Program-made: the position numbers and the translations under genes
Assembly (NCBI GenBank): GCA_900546325.1
Contig: URCR01000011.1
Coordinates: 9,467-73,466, forward strand
Source of the DNA: an uncultured Lachnospiraceae bacterium
GTDB taxonomy: Bacteria; Bacillota; Clostridia; Lachnospirales; Lachnospiraceae
DNA: 64,000 bases
Direction of reading: 5' to 3'
In this document: piece after piece, positions 1 to 8,125 of the stretch
How positions within the stretch are numbered: position 1 is the stretch's first letter
Layout of the letters: every line of letters begins with the position of its first letter
Notes under the pieces: generated by a model
What the model saw: only the letters and a program-made list of their open reading frames with translations
Databases searched by the model: none
What the model was told of the DNA's origin: nothing

Positions 1-254
1 GTCAGGGGCTCTGCTGTATCTCCTTTTTTATATGTCACAGAACCGCTTAAATTGGTGGTCAGTTCCGGCTTGGCCACCTCAATTTTAGACTCTGTACTCT
101 CCTCTTTCTCTGTGCTGTCTTCCTCCGCCTTCTGGGAATCTGTTTTCTCCAGAACCTTGTCCAGCACATGCTCTGCTTTGCATGCTATCATGGAAAATGC
201 CAGACAGCTCAAAGTCAGTATTATCATCGCTTTTTTCAGCCATTTATTTTTCAC
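1..254 (-). CDS. Lipoprotein, N-terminal part only (gene runs off the left edge)
   Basis: Only the first 84 codons are in the window. A GTG start at 254 follows an AAGGAGG ribosome binding site with 7 bases between. The product begins with a lysine-rich stretch (VKNKWLKKA), a hydrophobic segment and a lipobox (LAFSMIAC), so it should be exported, cleaved before the cysteine and lipid-anchored on the outer face of the membrane. After the cysteine comes a charged Glu/Ser/Lys linker. The last residues visible (SGSVTYKKGDTAEPL) look like the start of a bacterial Ig-like or other beta-sandwich domain, but too little is present to name a family. No function can be assigned. Confidence 0.72.
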   Translation of the reverse strand, partial: MKNKWLKKAMIILTLSCLAFSMIACKAEHVLDKVLEKTDSQKAEEDSTEKEESTESKIEVAKPELTTNLSGSVTYKKGDTAEPL

Positions 255-381
255 GGTATTACCTCCTTGTCATTCTTACTCCCTCACATATATTAACTTA
301 TTTTTTCAAAAACCGCAAGTTTTTCCTTTAAAATATTACAAAAATATTAATTTATATGTGTCAGAAATGTGTCAAAGACGC

Positions 382-420
382 AAAATAAGAGGCCTGAACA
401 AATGCCAGACCTCTTATTTT
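382..420 (-). terminator. Rho-independent terminator after rpmF, probably bidirectional
   Basis: Arms AAAATAAGAGG and CCTCTTATTTT pair perfectly around a 17-base loop. The A/T ends of the stem supply a U-run on either strand. It sits 11 bases past the rpmF stop and between rpmF and the lipoprotein gene. Confidence 0.85.
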
Positions 421-430
421 ATAAGGAAAA

Positions 431-616
431 TTAAGCTTCTTCCATGTTGATGATTTCTTTTTTGTTGTAAGAACCACAAGTTTTACAAACTCTGTGAGGC
501 ATCATTAATGCGCCACATTTGCTGCATTTTACTAAGTTCGGAGCGCTCATTTTCCAGTTTGCTCTTCTTTTATCTCTTCTTGCTTTAGAAGATTTATTCT
601 TTGGACAGATGGACAT
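431..616 (-). CDS. rpmF: 50S ribosomal protein L32
   Basis: A 61-residue protein with the conserved N-terminus (MSICPKNKSSKARRDKRRA) and two CxxC pairs (CSKCG and CKTCG, about residues 31-48) that form the zinc ribbon of the zinc-binding form of L32. It is a structural protein of the large ribosomal subunit. The start follows AAGGAGGTG closely. It lies 3 bases after the yceD stop, the classic yceD-rpmF pair, so both are transcribed from the consensus promoter at 1174-1202. Length and motifs match the family. Confidence 0.97.
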   Translation of the reverse strand: MSICPKNKSSKARRDKRRANWKMSAPNLVKCSKCGALMMPHRVCKTCGSYNKKEIINMEEA

Positions 617-619
617 AGG

Positions 620-1147
620 TTACACCTCCTTAAATTTGCTAAATATATCACTGATTACCGCCATTCTGGGGTCAGGGCTGGACTGGTCACAGTCACAAGA
701 GCCTTCGTTCCAATCTTTCCCGCATTTGGGACAGATTCCCCGGCAGTCCTCTTTACATAGAACCCTTAAAGGCCAATGGATTAAAATCTCATTATGCACT
801 AACTGCTCTACGTCCAGGCTGCAACCTGTGACATAATTAATTTCATCTAAGTCTTTTATCCTGTCTTCCTTTGAGGCCTGCATATCAATCTCCTGCTCAA
901 AGTTTATGTCAAATTCAGTGGGAACATCCTTTAAACACTTATCACAGGGAATGTTGACAGTTATCCTGCCCTTCGCCTCGATTTTCAGAACCTTCTTTCC
1001 CGTATTTGTAATAGTCAGCGAAAGGGGCTCTTTTTCCGCAACTGGGAAGTCTCCCAGCTTTGATTGAAAGGAATCCATGGAAACAGGTGCTTCAACAACC
1101 TGTGTCTTTCCTTCCAGGGATAAAATTTCCGATAAATCAATTAGCAT
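620..1147 (-). CDS. yceD: YceD family protein (DUF177), ribosome assembly factor
   Basis: A 175-residue YceD/DUF177 protein. The family is needed for normal accumulation of 23S rRNA and is almost always encoded just upstream of rpmF, as here. A first CxxC (CDKCL, near residue 72) and a C-terminal cysteine cluster (CKEDCRGICPKCGKDW and CDC, about residues 132-152) suggest a bound metal, as in many Firmicutes members. The biochemical role is known only in outline. It is the first gene of a two-gene operon with its own strong promoter. Confidence 0.9.
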   Translation of the reverse strand: MLIDLSEILSLEGKTQVVEAPVSMDSFQSKLGDFPVAEKEPLSLTITNTGKKVLKIEAKGRITVNIPCDKCLKDVPTEFDINFEQEIDMQASKEDRIKDLDEINYVTGCSLDVEQLVHNEILIHWPLRVLCKEDCRGICPKCGKDWNEGSCDCDQSSPDPRMAVISDIFSKFKEV

Positions 1148-1173
1148 AATAGTCTCCTAATCACACCTTGTAA

Positions 1174-1202
1174 ATTATACATAGGATTTTATGGTTTGTC
1201 AA
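1174..1202 (-). promoter_or_regulatory. Consensus sigma-A promoter of yceD-rpmF
   Basis: On the minus strand: TTGACA, 17-base spacer, TATAAT. Both hexamers match the consensus exactly and the spacer is ideal. The -10 lies about 25 bases upstream of the yceD start, and the -35 overlaps the end of the intergenic space after ackA. Confidence 0.88.
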
Positions 1203-1205
1203 CCA

Positions 1206-2402
1206 TTATTTTTGAACTAATTCAGCTGTTTCCTGGCAAATTGCCAATTCTTCGTTTGTAGGAACAATTGCAACAGTTACTTTCGAATCCGGTGTAGAGA
1301 TAACTTTGTTTTCTCCTCTTGTCTGGTTTGCTTCTTCGTCCAGAGTGATTCCCAGGTAGCTTAAACCTTTGACAACCGTTTCTCTTACAGGAATTGCATT
1401 TTCACCGATACCACCTGTAAAGGCAATGGCATCCACACCATTCATAGCTGCTGCGTAAGAACCGATGTATTTGATGATTCTGTAGCACAGACAGTCTACT
1501 GCACGTTTCGCATCTTCGTTGCCCTGCTCTCTGGCTTCGTTTAAATCACGGAAATCGCTGGAAAGTCCTTTGGAAAGTCCCATCAGACCGGATTTTTTAT
1601 TCAGAATATTTACCATTTCCGTAACATCAATATTTTCTTTTTTGCAAATAAAATCTAAAACAGCCGGATCCAGATCACCGGAACGCGTTCCCATTACCAG
1701 ACCTTCCAACGGTGTAAGACCCATGGAAGTATCTACACATTTACCGTTCACTACCGCACTGATGGAAGAACCGTTTCCTAAATGAGCAACAATAACTTTA
1801 GAGTTATCCGGGTCTAATCCCAGGAACTTGATGGTTTCTTTGGAAACAAATCTGTGAGAAGTTCCGTGGAAGCCGTATTTACGAACTTTATATTTTTCAT
1901 AATATTCATATGGAATAGCATACATATATGCTTTTTCCGGCATGGTCTGATGGAAAGCCGTGTCAAAGACTGCTACATTCGGTTTGCCAGGCATTAATTC
2001 CATACATGCACGGATACCCATTAAGTTTGCAGGATTGTGCAGAGGTCCTAAATCACAGCATTCTTCAATAACAGAGATAACCTCGTCATCAATGATGCAG
2101 GAATCGGAAATTTTTGCACCGCCGTGCAGAACACGGTGTCCGATAGCTTCTACTTCATCTAAGCTTTTCAATACACCTGTTTTCGGATTTACCAGTGCAT
2201 CCAGAACCATTTTGATGGCCTCTGTATGTGTTGGCATAGATGCCTCTGTCGTTTCCTTTTCTCCGCCTGTTGGCTGATATACCAGTCTTCCGTCAAGTCC
2301 GATACGCTCGCACAGACCTTTTGCTGCTACGGCTTCTGTCTCGGAATTGATTAACTGGAATTTCAGTGATGAACTTCCGCAGTTTACTACTAATACGTTC
2401 AT
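1206..2402 (-). CDS. ackA: Acetate kinase
   Basis: Converts acetyl phosphate and ADP to acetate and ATP, the substrate-level ATP step of mixed-acid fermentation. The 398-residue product has the N-terminal ASKHA phosphate loop (VLVVNCGSSSLKFQL), the GHRVLHGG motif, the FDTAFHQTMP segment, the YGFHGTSH motif and the GSRSGDLDP-like block (GTRSGDLDP). An upstream in-frame ATG at 2423 exists, but the ATG at 2402 is preceded by GGAGGAAG at normal distance and matches the family N-terminus, so I use 2402. No phosphotransacetylase gene is adjacent. Transcribed from the promoter at 2483-2511. Confidence 0.97.
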   Translation of the reverse strand: MNVLVVNCGSSSLKFQLINSETEAVAAKGLCERIGLDGRLVYQPTGGEKETTEASMPTHTEAIKMVLDALVNPKTGVLKSLDEVEAIGHRVLHGGAKISDSCIIDDEVISVIEECCDLGPLHNPANLMGIRACMELMPGKPNVAVFDTAFHQTMPEKAYMYAIPYEYYEKYKVRKYGFHGTSHRFVSKETIKFLGLDPDNSKVIVAHLGNGSSISAVVNGKCVDTSMGLTPLEGLVMGTRSGDLDPAVLDFICKKENIDVTEMVNILNKKSGLMGLSKGLSSDFRDLNEAREQGNEDAKRAVDCLCYRIIKYIGSYAAAMNGVDAIAFTGGIGENAIPVRETVVKGLSYLGITLDEEANQTRGENKVISTPDSKVTVAIVPTNEELAICQETAELVQK

Positions 2403-2433
2403 ATTTTCTTCCTCCGCTATCATTAGATAATCT

Positions 2434-2450
2434 ATACAGAATTTCTGTAT
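2434..2450. repeat. 17-bp palindrome in the ackA 5' leader
   Basis: ATACAGAA and TTCTGTAT flank one central T, between the promoter and the ackA ribosome binding site. It could be an operator half-site pair or a small leader hairpin. Nothing more can be said from one copy. Confidence 0.5.
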
Positions 2451-2482
2451 CTTTGGCCTTTAAAAAGACCATTCTTAGAAGT

Positions 2483-2511
2483 ATTATACAACGTTTTTGT
2501 GGGACAAACAA
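2483..2511 (-). promoter_or_regulatory. Probable ackA promoter
   Basis: Minus strand TTGTTT, 17-base spacer, TATAAT (exact -10). It lies about 80 bases upstream of the ackA start, giving a short leader that contains the palindrome at 2434-2450. Confidence 0.7.
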
Positions 2512-2545
2512 GTTCTAAAGTTAAAACAGTTTGTCTTTCTCTCAT

Positions 2546-3154
2546 TTATTGCAGCATTCTTATCACAAAGAAAACACTCTCCAGCCCGGCAACCACACTT
2601 CCCATAACAAAAAGTATGGTATTCGCCAATCCATATGCATGGAACCATCCTAAGGATACCCCGCCTTTCAAAGGATAGAGCAGCCTTACTCTTCTCTTAT
2701 TAAATATGTCTGTCGCAAGATGAGATATAAATCCTACTGCAAAATAAATAACCGCGTTTTTCCATATCACTCCCACTGCACAAGAGAGCAGTATCAATGC
2801 TAAGATTGAGTGCATAAATGACCTGTGAGGCTGTTCTTTACCAAAGGCGCAAATACCTACGAAAAGAAGTATACCAAAAATCATTTTTCCATAACCGCTG
2901 CTATATATCACCCTGTTTATAATCCCCGTATGAAAAAACTTGTCCAAAAACAAGGCCAAGGCTATAACAGCCACTGAAAGCCCTGTTATTTTATCCGCAT
3001 CTTTATGTGAAGCTGATGTTCCCACATCAATATCACTTATCAATGCACCCAATCCGCCAATGCCAACAGCAAGAATCATTTCAGAAACACTGGCGGGCTG
3101 TGTCACTGCTAAAGCAGCCGCAATTCCTACTGTCATGTGTGTTTTTCCTAACAA
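2546..3154 (-). CDS. DUF457 / YdjM-type membrane-bound metal-dependent hydrolase family protein
   Basis: A 202-residue polytopic membrane protein. The N-terminus (MLGKTHMTVGIAAALA) carries the early histidine of the family, followed by LGALISDIDVGTSASHK, the aspartate-rich motif between the first hydrophobic segments. A second His-rich motif (HRSFMHSILALI, about residues 109-120) and FISHLATDIFN (about 141-151) complete the DUF457/COG1988 pattern of predicted metal-dependent membrane hydrolases. About five hydrophobic segments are visible. The substrate is unknown; distant relatives are called LexA-regulated YdjM. It appears to stand alone, with a decayed accessory region upstream. Confidence 0.8.
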   Translation of the reverse strand: MLGKTHMTVGIAAALAVTQPASVSEMILAVGIGGLGALISDIDVGTSASHKDADKITGLSVAVIALALFLDKFFHTGIINRVIYSSGYGKMIFGILLFVGICAFGKEQPHRSFMHSILALILLSCAVGVIWKNAVIYFAVGFISHLATDIFNKRRVRLLYPLKGGVSLGWFHAYGLANTILFVMGSVVAGLESVFFVIRMLQ

Positions 3155-3204
3155 AATATTCTCCTTTGTTTCTATTTGTCCTGGTGATGGATTGTATAAA
3201 GCGT

Positions 3205-3535
3205 CTATGACACCTCTGCCAGTTTCACTTTACACCGTTTCATATAACACGCAATTCCATATTTTAAAATTTTATCTACTCCGTTTTCCCGGAGTTCTTC
3301 GTCATACTTCCGTTCCTCCTTATACCTCTTCACATCAACCCTTTCACGCTGCGTTAAATATCCGGTCATAAATAAAAGGCTCCAGACGTTCTCTAAAGAC
3401 TGATACATTTCCGGATAGATAAGTTCTTGATGAATTTCTTAACAGCATCATTACTGCTGGTATTGATCCAATAGTTTTCCGGGAAAGAATCTGCATAATC
3501 TTTTATTTTATCACAGTAGTTCAATAATTTCTTAT
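3205..3535 (-). pseudogene. Remnant of a DUF1703-type AAA-ATPase with PD-(D/E)XK nuclease domain
   Basis: Two pieces of one protein can be read on the minus strand in different frames. The upstream piece (about 3535-3410) reads KLLNYCDKIKDYADSFPENY then WINTSSNDAVKKFI, the conserved transition after the AAA domain of these proteins. It ends in a stop. The downstream piece (3408-3205, 67 codons) reads NVWSLLFMTGYLTQ and later GVDKILKYGIACYMKRCKV, the C-terminal nuclease-like end. The region between, the whole ATPase half and the N-terminus are missing, and the frame changes at about 3400. It is therefore a decayed fragment. The identity rests on family knowledge from memory. Confidence 0.72.
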
Positions 3536-3895
3536 GGTATCATTGCTCTTTCAGTTTATATGCTGTTGGGAGTTATGATACAGAAAGATGAGTTTTATAT
3601 CTTTGGGTACAGACCAGTGTTAGTTTTGTCTGGTTCAATGGAGCCGTATATGGAAACAAACTCCATTGCTATTGTACAGAAAACGAAAGGCATCAAAGAA
3701 GACGATGTAGTTATGTTTCGTATAAATGAAGATACAAAGGTTTGCCACCGAGCAGTTACTATTGATGCCGAAGGTAACATCACAACAAAAGGTGACAACA
3801 ACGAGAAAGCGGATGACGACACTTTAATCAAAGTATATCATCTCTTCCACGAAACAGTCAACCTTGCCACAAGTGGCAACTCCCCCCACCACTAA
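3536..3895 (+). pseudogene. Fragment of a SipW/ER-type signal peptidase I
   Basis: The longest ATG frame starts at 3560, but the same frame continues upstream through hydrophobic residues (YGIIALSVYMLLGVMI), the expected first membrane segment, with no start codon before it meets the AAA-ATPase remnant at about 3535. The catalytic region is intact: FGYRPVLVLSGSMEP with the nucleophilic serine, VCHRAV with the histidine that replaces lysine in ER-type enzymes, and TTKGDNNEKAD with the acidic residue. After about 3837 the sequence loses similarity and the C-terminal part is absent. Such enzymes process secreted proteins of biofilm or pilus clusters; none is adjacent. Probably non-functional, although an ATG start at 3560 cannot be excluded. 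Confidence 0.68.
3864..3879. repeat. Short hairpin, 7-bp stem
   Basis: TTGCCAC and GTGGCAA pair around AA, inside the degenerate tail of the signal peptidase fragment. No T-run follows, so I do not call it a terminator. Confidence 0.4.
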
Positions 3896-3953
3896 ATGAA
3901 ATGAGAAAGGCTACCAAATACCTCTCAGTAAATAGTAGCCTGCTCTTAATACC

Positions 3954-4820
3954 CTATTTCGTTGTCAGCATATTCTGCTTGATTTCTTCAATTTGCTCTT
4001 TTGAAAAGCCTGTTGCTCTCATAATAACTACTGTATCTACTTCATCTTTAATTAAACTTTCTGCCATACGAATAGTACGTTTTTGTTCAGCTAAGTTGAT
4101 TGCCTCTTGTTTCTCTTCTTCTAATATCTGGAATACTTTCGTCATGCTCAAATACCTCCTTACTACCTTTGCATAATCTCTGTCTATAAACTTATCACTG
4201 CTCACCAGAATACCTGTGATAACAAATGCCTGTGTGTTTTCATCATCAATCTGTTTAGCCAAATCTACTACTTGCTCAATCATTCTCTGTTTTTCTTCTT
4301 TGCCTTTCTTGGCAAGTGGAAGAATGATAAGCTGCATAAGTTCCTTATCTGATAATGTTTCATTATTCTCCAGTTTCTTTTTAATAGATTGGTAGATTTC
4401 AGCATCTGGCAGGCTATGAATGAATACCTGCTCCATTTTCAGAGTCAAACATGGTATTTCCCACGTATCTTCTGCGTGTTCCACGTCTCCCGTATAAATT
4501 ACAATCATACGCAGTTTAGGTATGACTTTGTTCTGTGAGTCATATCTGTGCATAATCCTGCCAATATAGTTAATATACTTCACACGATTAGAAGCCTTAT
4601 CTTCTGACTCATAGTCTACGATTGCCACTGTGTCATCTTCCAGTAAAAACACATTGTCGATACGCATTTCATTTGCCGAAACTGCTGGCAAATTTGTAGG
4701 CAATACTTCCTTAATCTTTGGTAGTTTTAAGCCGTAAGCCCCAAAGGATTTCTCCTTATAGGTTTCGCTCATCAGCTTAAATTCAATGTCTTTGTTCTGA
4801 TACGCTATCCCTTCTGACAA
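3954..4820 (-). CDS. Rpn-like PD-(D/E)XK family protein (recombination-promoting nuclease / putative transposase family)
   Basis: A 288-residue protein of the type often annotated as Rpn family nuclease or PD-(D/E)XK transposase-like in Clostridia. The core (MRIDNVFLLEDDTVAIVDYE, about residues 51-70) has the family's Asp then beta-hairpin spacing, but the second motif reads DYE where Rpn proteins usually have ExQ or ExK, so catalysis is uncertain. The C-terminal third is helical and charged (FQILEEEKQEAINLAEQKRT), like the coiled tail of these proteins. The start is a TTG at 4820, six bases after AAGGAGGG; no ATG is available nearby. It has its own promoter (4841-4870) and lies in an accessory scar. 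Confidence 0.62.
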   Translation of the reverse strand: MSEGIAYQNKDIEFKLMSETYKEKSFGAYGLKLPKIKEVLPTNLPAVSANEMRIDNVFLLEDDTVAIVDYESEDKASNRVKYINYIGRIMHRYDSQNKVIPKLRMIVIYTGDVEHAEDTWEIPCLTLKMEQVFIHSLPDAEIYQSIKKKLENNETLSDKELMQLIILPLAKKGKEEKQRMIEQVVDLAKQIDDENTQAFVITGILVSSDKFIDRDYAKVVRRYLSMTKVFQILEEEKQEAINLAEQKRTIRMAESLIKDEVDTVVIMRATGFSKEQIEEIKQNMLTTK

Positions 4821-4840
4821 TGCAATCCCTCCTTTGATAT

Positions 4841-4870
4841 ATTATAACAGTTTCCAATGGGTTCAGTCAA
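4841..4870 (-). promoter_or_regulatory. Promoter of the Rpn-like gene
   Basis: Minus strand TTGACT, 18-base spacer, TATAAT. The -10 is only about 20 bases from the TTG start, giving a very short leader that still holds the strong ribosome binding site. Confidence 0.65.
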
Positions 4871-5055
4871 ATACAATGAGCTGTCTAACCGTTGGATTGT
4901 CTGGCATTGTAACTCTGTGGAACGGAGTTAAGCAATAGGACAGCGAAACATATACATTTTAGCCTATCACAAGGAAAATACCATATCTTTCAGTTTGATG
5001 GGCTATCAGTGTGTAAATAGGCACTTTTTAAGGCTATTAGTGTGACTTTCAATGG
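4871..5055. other. Non-coding gap between the Rpn-like gene and prfA
   Basis: No open frame of useful length or recognisable protein is visible on either strand. The only structure I see is a near-identical direct repeat, GGCTATCAGTGTG at 5001-5013 and GGCTATTAGTGTG at 5032-5044. It may be what is left of accessory DNA that also left the fragments at 3.2-3.9 kb. Confidence 0.5.
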
Positions 5056-5104
5056 CAAAAAAATAGAAATCGGCTACATTTTCATCTGTAATACCGATTT
5101 CTAT
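5056..5104 (-). terminator. Rho-independent terminator of the prmC-prfA operon
   Basis: Minus strand: perfect 11-bp stem ATAGAAATCGG / CCGATTTCTAT with a 20-base loop, followed by TTTTTTT. It lies about 60 bases after the prfA stop. Confidence 0.88.
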
Positions 5105-5166
5105 CTCATTTTTCATAAAATATAAAATACCCTGCTTTCCCGAAACTCCAGTAATATCAAGGGGTT

Positions 5167-6243
5167 TTAGGCATCTTTTTCTAAGCCGCTTAAGCGCATT
5201 GCCTGGTCTGCGGCAATCAGGCTGTCGATCACTTCATCGAGATCTCCATTGAGAATACTGTCCAATTTATGCAGTGTCAGCTTGATTCTGTGGTCTGTCA
5301 CACGTCCCTGCGGGAAGTTGTAAGTACGGATCTTTTCGGAGCGGTCCCCGGTTCCGATCTGACTTCTTCTTGCCTCTGCCTCTGCGGACTGTTGTTTTTC
5401 CAACTCTAATTCATACAATTTTGAACGGAGCAAACGGAACGCTTTCTCCTTGTTCTGAAGCTGTGACTTCTCCGTCTGGCTGTAGATAACAATTCCAGTC
5501 GGATAGTGTGTAAGGCGGACTGCAGAGTCTGTCGTGTTAACGCATTGCCCACCGTTTCCGGATGCTCTCATCACGTCTATACGGATGTCTTTGTCTTCGA
5601 TCACAACATCAACTTCCTCAGCTTCCGGCATCACGGCAACTGTGATCGTCGATGTATGGATACGTCCGCCGGACTCTGTCTCCGGAACACGCTGTACGCG
5701 GTGCACACCGCTTTCGTATTTCATTTTTGAGTAAACACCCTGCCCGCTTACCATAAATACGACTTCCTTAAATCCGCCGATTCCATTCTCATTGACAGAA
5801 ATCAGCTCTGTCTTCCATCTCTTGCTCTCCGCGTAATGTACATACATTCGATATACTTCCGCCGCAAACAATGCGGACTCATCGCCGCCTGCTCCGGCAC
5901 GGATCTCTACGATAATATTCTTGTCATCGTTCGGATCTTTTGGAAGAAGAAGAATCTTTAATTCGTGTTCCAGCTCTTCTACACGTTTTTTCGATGTGCT
6001 AAGTTCCTCTTTTGCAAGTTCTCTCATCTCCTCATCGGATTCTATCTCCAGCATCTCCTCACTGTCCGCGATAGACTGCTTTGCTTTTTTATATTCTGTA
6101 TATGCCTCCACGATCGGAGTTAAGTCTGCCTGTTCTTTCATCAACTTCCGGAAGCGTCCCTGATCATTCGCAACGTCCGGTTCCTGAAGTTCGCCCATGA
6201 TCTCCTCATAGCGGATCAACAGATCTTCTAATTTGTCAAACAT
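5167..6243 (-). CDS. prfA: Peptide chain release factor 1
   Basis: Recognises UAA and UAG stop codons and triggers peptidyl-tRNA hydrolysis. The 358-residue product has the RF1 codon-recognition tripeptide of the PxT type (RVPETESGGRIHTS, about residue 184) and the catalytic GGQ loop (ASGNGGQCVNTTDSAV, about residues 222-237). I start it at 6243, behind GGAGG; a longer frame to 6297 runs into prmC and has no ribosome binding site. It follows prmC, which methylates the GGQ glutamine, with 19 bases between, and ends in a strong terminator. Confidence 0.97.
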   Translation of the reverse strand: MFDKLEDLLIRYEEIMGELQEPDVANDQGRFRKLMKEQADLTPIVEAYTEYKKAKQSIADSEEMLEIESDEEMRELAKEELSTSKKRVEELEHELKILLLPKDPNDDKNIIVEIRAGAGGDESALFAAEVYRMYVHYAESKRWKTELISVNENGIGGFKEVVFMVSGQGVYSKMKYESGVHRVQRVPETESGGRIHTSTITVAVMPEAEEVDVVIEDKDIRIDVMRASGNGGQCVNTTDSAVRLTHYPTGIVIYSQTEKSQLQNKEKAFRLLRSKLYELELEKQQSAEAEARRSQIGTGDRSEKIRTYNFPQGRVTDHRIKLTLHKLDSILNGDLDEVIDSLIAADQAMRLSGLEKDA

Positions 6244-6262
6244 ATCTATTCCTCCATTTCTC

Positions 6263-7096
6263 TCATCTATTGTACATGCCGGATACGACACGGTCAAGTC
6301 CTGCCAGGTCCTTTTTTACTGACACTTCTGTAAATCCGGCTTCTTCCATCATCTTTGCCACATCCTCTCCCTGATCATGCCCGATCTCAAAGAGGAGCCA
6401 GCCGCCGCATTTTAAATGCGCCCGGCTTTGTTCTGTAATCTTCCTGTAAAAATGCAGTCCGTCTTCTTTCCCATCCAGAGCGATCATCGGATCATGAAGT
6501 CTTACTTCTTCTTCCAGTTCCTCTATAACCTCTGTGCGGATATACGGTGGATTCGATACAATCAGGTCATAATCTCCATGGATCTGGTCAAACAGGTCGC
6601 TCCTTTGCAAAGTAACCTGTTCTTCCAGTCTCTTTGCATTTCTTTCTGCCACTTGCAGCGCCTGCTCTGAAATATCTGCCCCTACCGCCTTGATACCTTT
6701 CCGGTAATGTGCCAGGCTCAGCAAAATGCAGCCTGACCCGGTGCACATATCCAACACCTCTTCGGTTCCTCTTAAATGGCAAAGTGCTTCTTCCACAAGC
6801 ACTTCTGTATCCTGTCTTGGAATCAGCACATGCTCGTTGACAAAGAATGTCAGACCCATAAATTCCTGCTCCCCCGTAATATGCTGAAGCGGAATTCTCT
6901 GCGCTCTTCTGCCGATACAGTCAAAATATCGCTTGACTGCTTCTTCCTCTGCCGGCTCACTCTGTTTCAGATAGTACATCGTTCTGCTGATTCCTGTCAC
7001 ATACTCCAGCAGATACCAGGCATCCAGTTCTGCTTCCGCAATCTCCGCCTGCTTCAGCTGTCGGATTCCTTCCTTATATAACTCCTGTATCGTCAT
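6263..7096 (-). CDS. prmC: Peptide chain release factor N5-glutamine methyltransferase
   Basis: Methylates the glutamine of the GGQ motif in release factors, using S-adenosylmethionine. The 277-residue protein has an N-terminal helical domain, the SAM-binding motif I (EEVLDMCTGSGCILLSLA, about residues 112-129) and the diagnostic NPPY motif (DLIVSNPPYIRTEV, about 175-188) that binds the glutamine side chain. It is the direct upstream neighbour of its substrate gene prfA and follows the DUF1385 gene, a common clostridial order. The start at 7096 follows AAAGGTGG. Confidence 0.95.
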   Translation of the reverse strand: MTIQELYKEGIRQLKQAEIAEAELDAWYLLEYVTGISRTMYYLKQSEPAEEEAVKRYFDCIGRRAQRIPLQHITGEQEFMGLTFFVNEHVLIPRQDTEVLVEEALCHLRGTEEVLDMCTGSGCILLSLAHYRKGIKAVGADISEQALQVAERNAKRLEEQVTLQRSDLFDQIHGDYDLIVSNPPYIRTEVIEELEEEVRLHDPMIALDGKEDGLHFYRKITEQSRAHLKCGGWLLFEIGHDQGEDVAKMMEEAGFTEVSVKKDLAGLDRVVSGMYNR

Positions 7097-7176
7097 ATTG
7101 CCACCTTTTTATAAATCATTTCTATGGTTTCTGCCAGCTTTCCTGTAATCTCTTTTTCAGTCCTGCCGTTCTTCTC

Positions 7177-8094
7177 TTACGGCTTTTCCGGAAAATTTTC
7201 TTTTTTGTATTTTCTCCAGTCAAAGACCGCCTCCACCGAATAGATCGCCACTTCGATCATATCGTCTTCCGGTTCCTTCGTTGTCAGATTCTGGAGCGCC
7301 AGCCCCGGCTTACTAAGAAGTTCAATCAGCGGATTGTCTGTATTTCCCGCCAGCCGGATGATTTCATAGGAAATCCCTGCAATCACAGGAAGCAGTGCAA
7401 TCCTGAGCAGCACTCTTAATACCGGAGATTCTGTTGTAATAAAAAAGCAGACAATAATACTGACAAACAATACAAAAAACAAAAAGCTTGTCCCACATCT
7501 TTTGTGCTGCTTGGAACTTTTTCTTACATTTTCAACAGTCAGATCCATCCCGTGTTCAATACAGTTGATACATTTATGTTCTGCCCCATGATACATGAAG
7601 ACGCGCTGAATGTCTTTCATCCTTGAGATCAGCAAAATATATGCGACAAAAAGTATGATTCTGACAATTCCCTCTGCGACAGTCCTCACAAACCGGCTTG
7701 TCACAAACGGCTTCAGAAGATTCGACAGCATGTAGGGAAGAATCATAAATATTACAACCGCGATCACGACAGAACATGCCATCGTGATTCCCATGATCAG
7801 ATTCTCCTGCTTCTCTTTTTTCGCAGCTTCCTTCTCACTTAGTTCTTCTTCCTCAAAGAAACTTGCAGAATACGAGAGTGTCTTCATTCCCAGAACAAGT
7901 GAATCTATGAAACTAAAAATGCCTCTCACGAACGGAAGCTTTGTCAGCTTTTTCCATTTGACAATCCCATGATATGCTTCCTTCTGAAGCGCAATCTCTC
8001 CGTCCGGCTTTCTCACTGCCACCGCATACTGATCCCCGTTCTTCATCATCACGCCTTCTAAGACAGCCTGCCCGCCAATGTTTGATGACTTCAT
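7177..8094 (-). CDS. DUF1385 domain membrane protein
   Basis: A 305-residue DUF1385 protein. Family marks are the N-terminal GGQAVLEGVMMKN, the cytoplasmic YHGAEHKCINCIEHG motif (about residue 170) and four strong hydrophobic segments at roughly residues 98-125, 138-158, 205-222 and 228-247. Function is unknown; members are found in Clostridia beside prfA and prmC and have been given the vague name 'metal-dependent enzyme'. The His/Cys-rich AEHKCINC stretch would fit metal binding. The start at 8094 follows AGGAGG. It likely begins the operon DUF1385-prmC-prfA. Confidence 0.88.
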   Translation of the reverse strand: MKSSNIGGQAVLEGVMMKNGDQYAVAVRKPDGEIALQKEAYHGIVKWKKLTKLPFVRGIFSFIDSLVLGMKTLSYSASFFEEEELSEKEAAKKEKQENLIMGITMACSVVIAVVIFMILPYMLSNLLKPFVTSRFVRTVAEGIVRIILFVAYILLISRMKDIQRVFMYHGAEHKCINCIEHGMDLTVENVRKSSKQHKRCGTSFLFFVLFVSIIVCFFITTESPVLRVLLRIALLPVIAGISYEIIRLAGNTDNPLIELLSKPGLALQNLTTKEPEDDMIEVAIYSVEAVFDWRKYKKENFPEKP

Positions 8095-8125
8095 AGATCT
8101 GCCTCCTTATATTTCTTTACAATGT

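Noticed and set aside
2293..2511. 72-codon minus-strand frame overlapping the ackA start
   Set aside because: Different frame from ackA, contains the ackA promoter and leader, arginine/serine-rich; a shadow.
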